Of a DNA stretch of 5,389 nt, positions 5,178-5,389 are shown piece after piece. Within the stretch, counting starts at the first letter, position 1. Each line of letters starts with the position of its first letter. The notes below the pieces were generated by a model. The model had not been told where the DNA came from. It ran no database searches and saw only the letters and a list, made by a program, of their open reading frames with translations. A program made the translations under genes and the position numbers. Origin of the DNA: an uncultured Acidimicrobiales bacterium (lineage in GTDB: Bacteria > Actinomycetota > Acidimicrobiia > Acidimicrobiales > Aldehydirespiratoraceae); contig CALKOE010000278.1 of NCBI GenBank assembly GCA_938091985.1, positions 1 to 5,389 of the forward strand, read 5' to 3'.

Positions 5178-5389
5178 CTACGTCGACAGATCGAGTCGCG
5201 CCACCGTCGTGTAGCGAGCGCCATCGGCCTGCAGTTCGCTCCGGACGAGCGCTATCTCGTCGACCGCGAAGCGAGCCGAGACCTCAACGCTCTCGAGCGG
5301 GCAGACCGCTCGGTCCTTCAGCCGAGCCAGCGTGAGGTGTCCCCGAAACCCTTCGGGGTGCAGGGGTTCGCCGATACCGGAGGTGGCGT
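5178..5389 (-). CDS. thpR: RNA 2',3'-cyclic phosphodiesterase (ThpR / 2'-5' RNA ligase family), C-terminal part
   Basis: The minus strand entering from the right edge encodes 69 residues ending at the TAG at 5178-5180; the start lies outside the window. The segment FRGHLTLARLK contains the second HxT(x) catalytic motif of the 2H phosphoesterase family (HLTL), set in the F-R/P-x-HLTLAR context typical of ThpR. It is followed by the expected pattern of strands: VEVSARFAVDEIALVRSEL, then GARYTTVARLDL close to the C-terminus. ThpR proteins hydrolyse 2',3'-cyclic phosphate RNA ends to 2'-phosphate and can join RNA through 2'-5' linkage in vitro. Family length is about 180 residues, so more than half is missing here only because the window ends. 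It is probably the upstream gene of an operon with the alpha/beta hydrolase. The first HxTx motif is not in view. Confidence 0.85.
   Translation of the reverse strand, partial: ATSGIGEPLHPEGFRGHLTLARLKDRAVCPLESVEVSARFAVDEIALVRSELQADGARYTTVARLDLST

Noticed and set aside
5341..5358. 7-bp hairpin (ccccgaa / ttcgggg) near the right end
   Set aside because: It lies inside the thpR-like coding sequence over conserved codons, so it is probably a by-product of codon choice.

Overview
This is a GC-rich chromosomal segment that looks like ordinary housekeeping DNA from a high-GC actinobacterium. Three things point that way: a CGAAC-N4-GTTCG LexA operator of the Gram-positive/actinobacterial type in front of recA, a protein resembling the F420-dependent PPOX (Rv2061-like) family, and a GTG start for recA. 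A member of the Acidimicrobiia is a reasonable guess, but this is inferred from protein flavour and gene order, not shown by a marker gene.

Layout, left to right. Positions 1-107 hold no gene I can support, only a strong 12-bp hairpin (48-79) just past the end of an aquaporin remnant. Positions 108-362 (minus) encode the C-terminal third of an AqpZ-type aquaporin whose N-terminal part is missing. The sequence upstream of the break is unrelated. Positions 503-907 (plus) encode a small PPOX/F420-type split-barrel oxidoreductase. It converges on recA (978-2051, minus), and a hairpin that folds best in the recA transcript separates the two. The recA promoter is unusually readable: a TTGACC / 17 bp / TACGTT promoter with a perfect LexA palindrome inside the spacer, next to two 27-bp direct repeats that are themselves hairpins made of LexA half-site words. 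Divergent from recA lies msrB (2300-2713, plus). Next come a possible 34-residue secreted peptide gene (2726-2830, minus), a DEAD-box RNA helicase with a basic tail (3008-4360, plus), an alpha/beta hydrolase (4368-5153, minus) and the C-terminal part of a ThpR-type RNA 2',3'-cyclic phosphodiesterase (5178 to the window edge, minus). The last two are probably co-transcribed.

Functionally the window mixes DNA repair (RecA under SOS control), repair of oxidised methionine (MsrB), RNA remodelling (DEAD-box helicase) and RNA-end processing (ThpR). These look like neighbouring small transcription units, not one pathway.

I see no CRISPR array, tRNA, rRNA, intact transposase, prophage gene or defence cassette, and no convincing novel multi-gene system. 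The points most worth a second look are the repeat-rich recA/msrB control region, the truncated aquaporin and the possible secreted micro-peptide.
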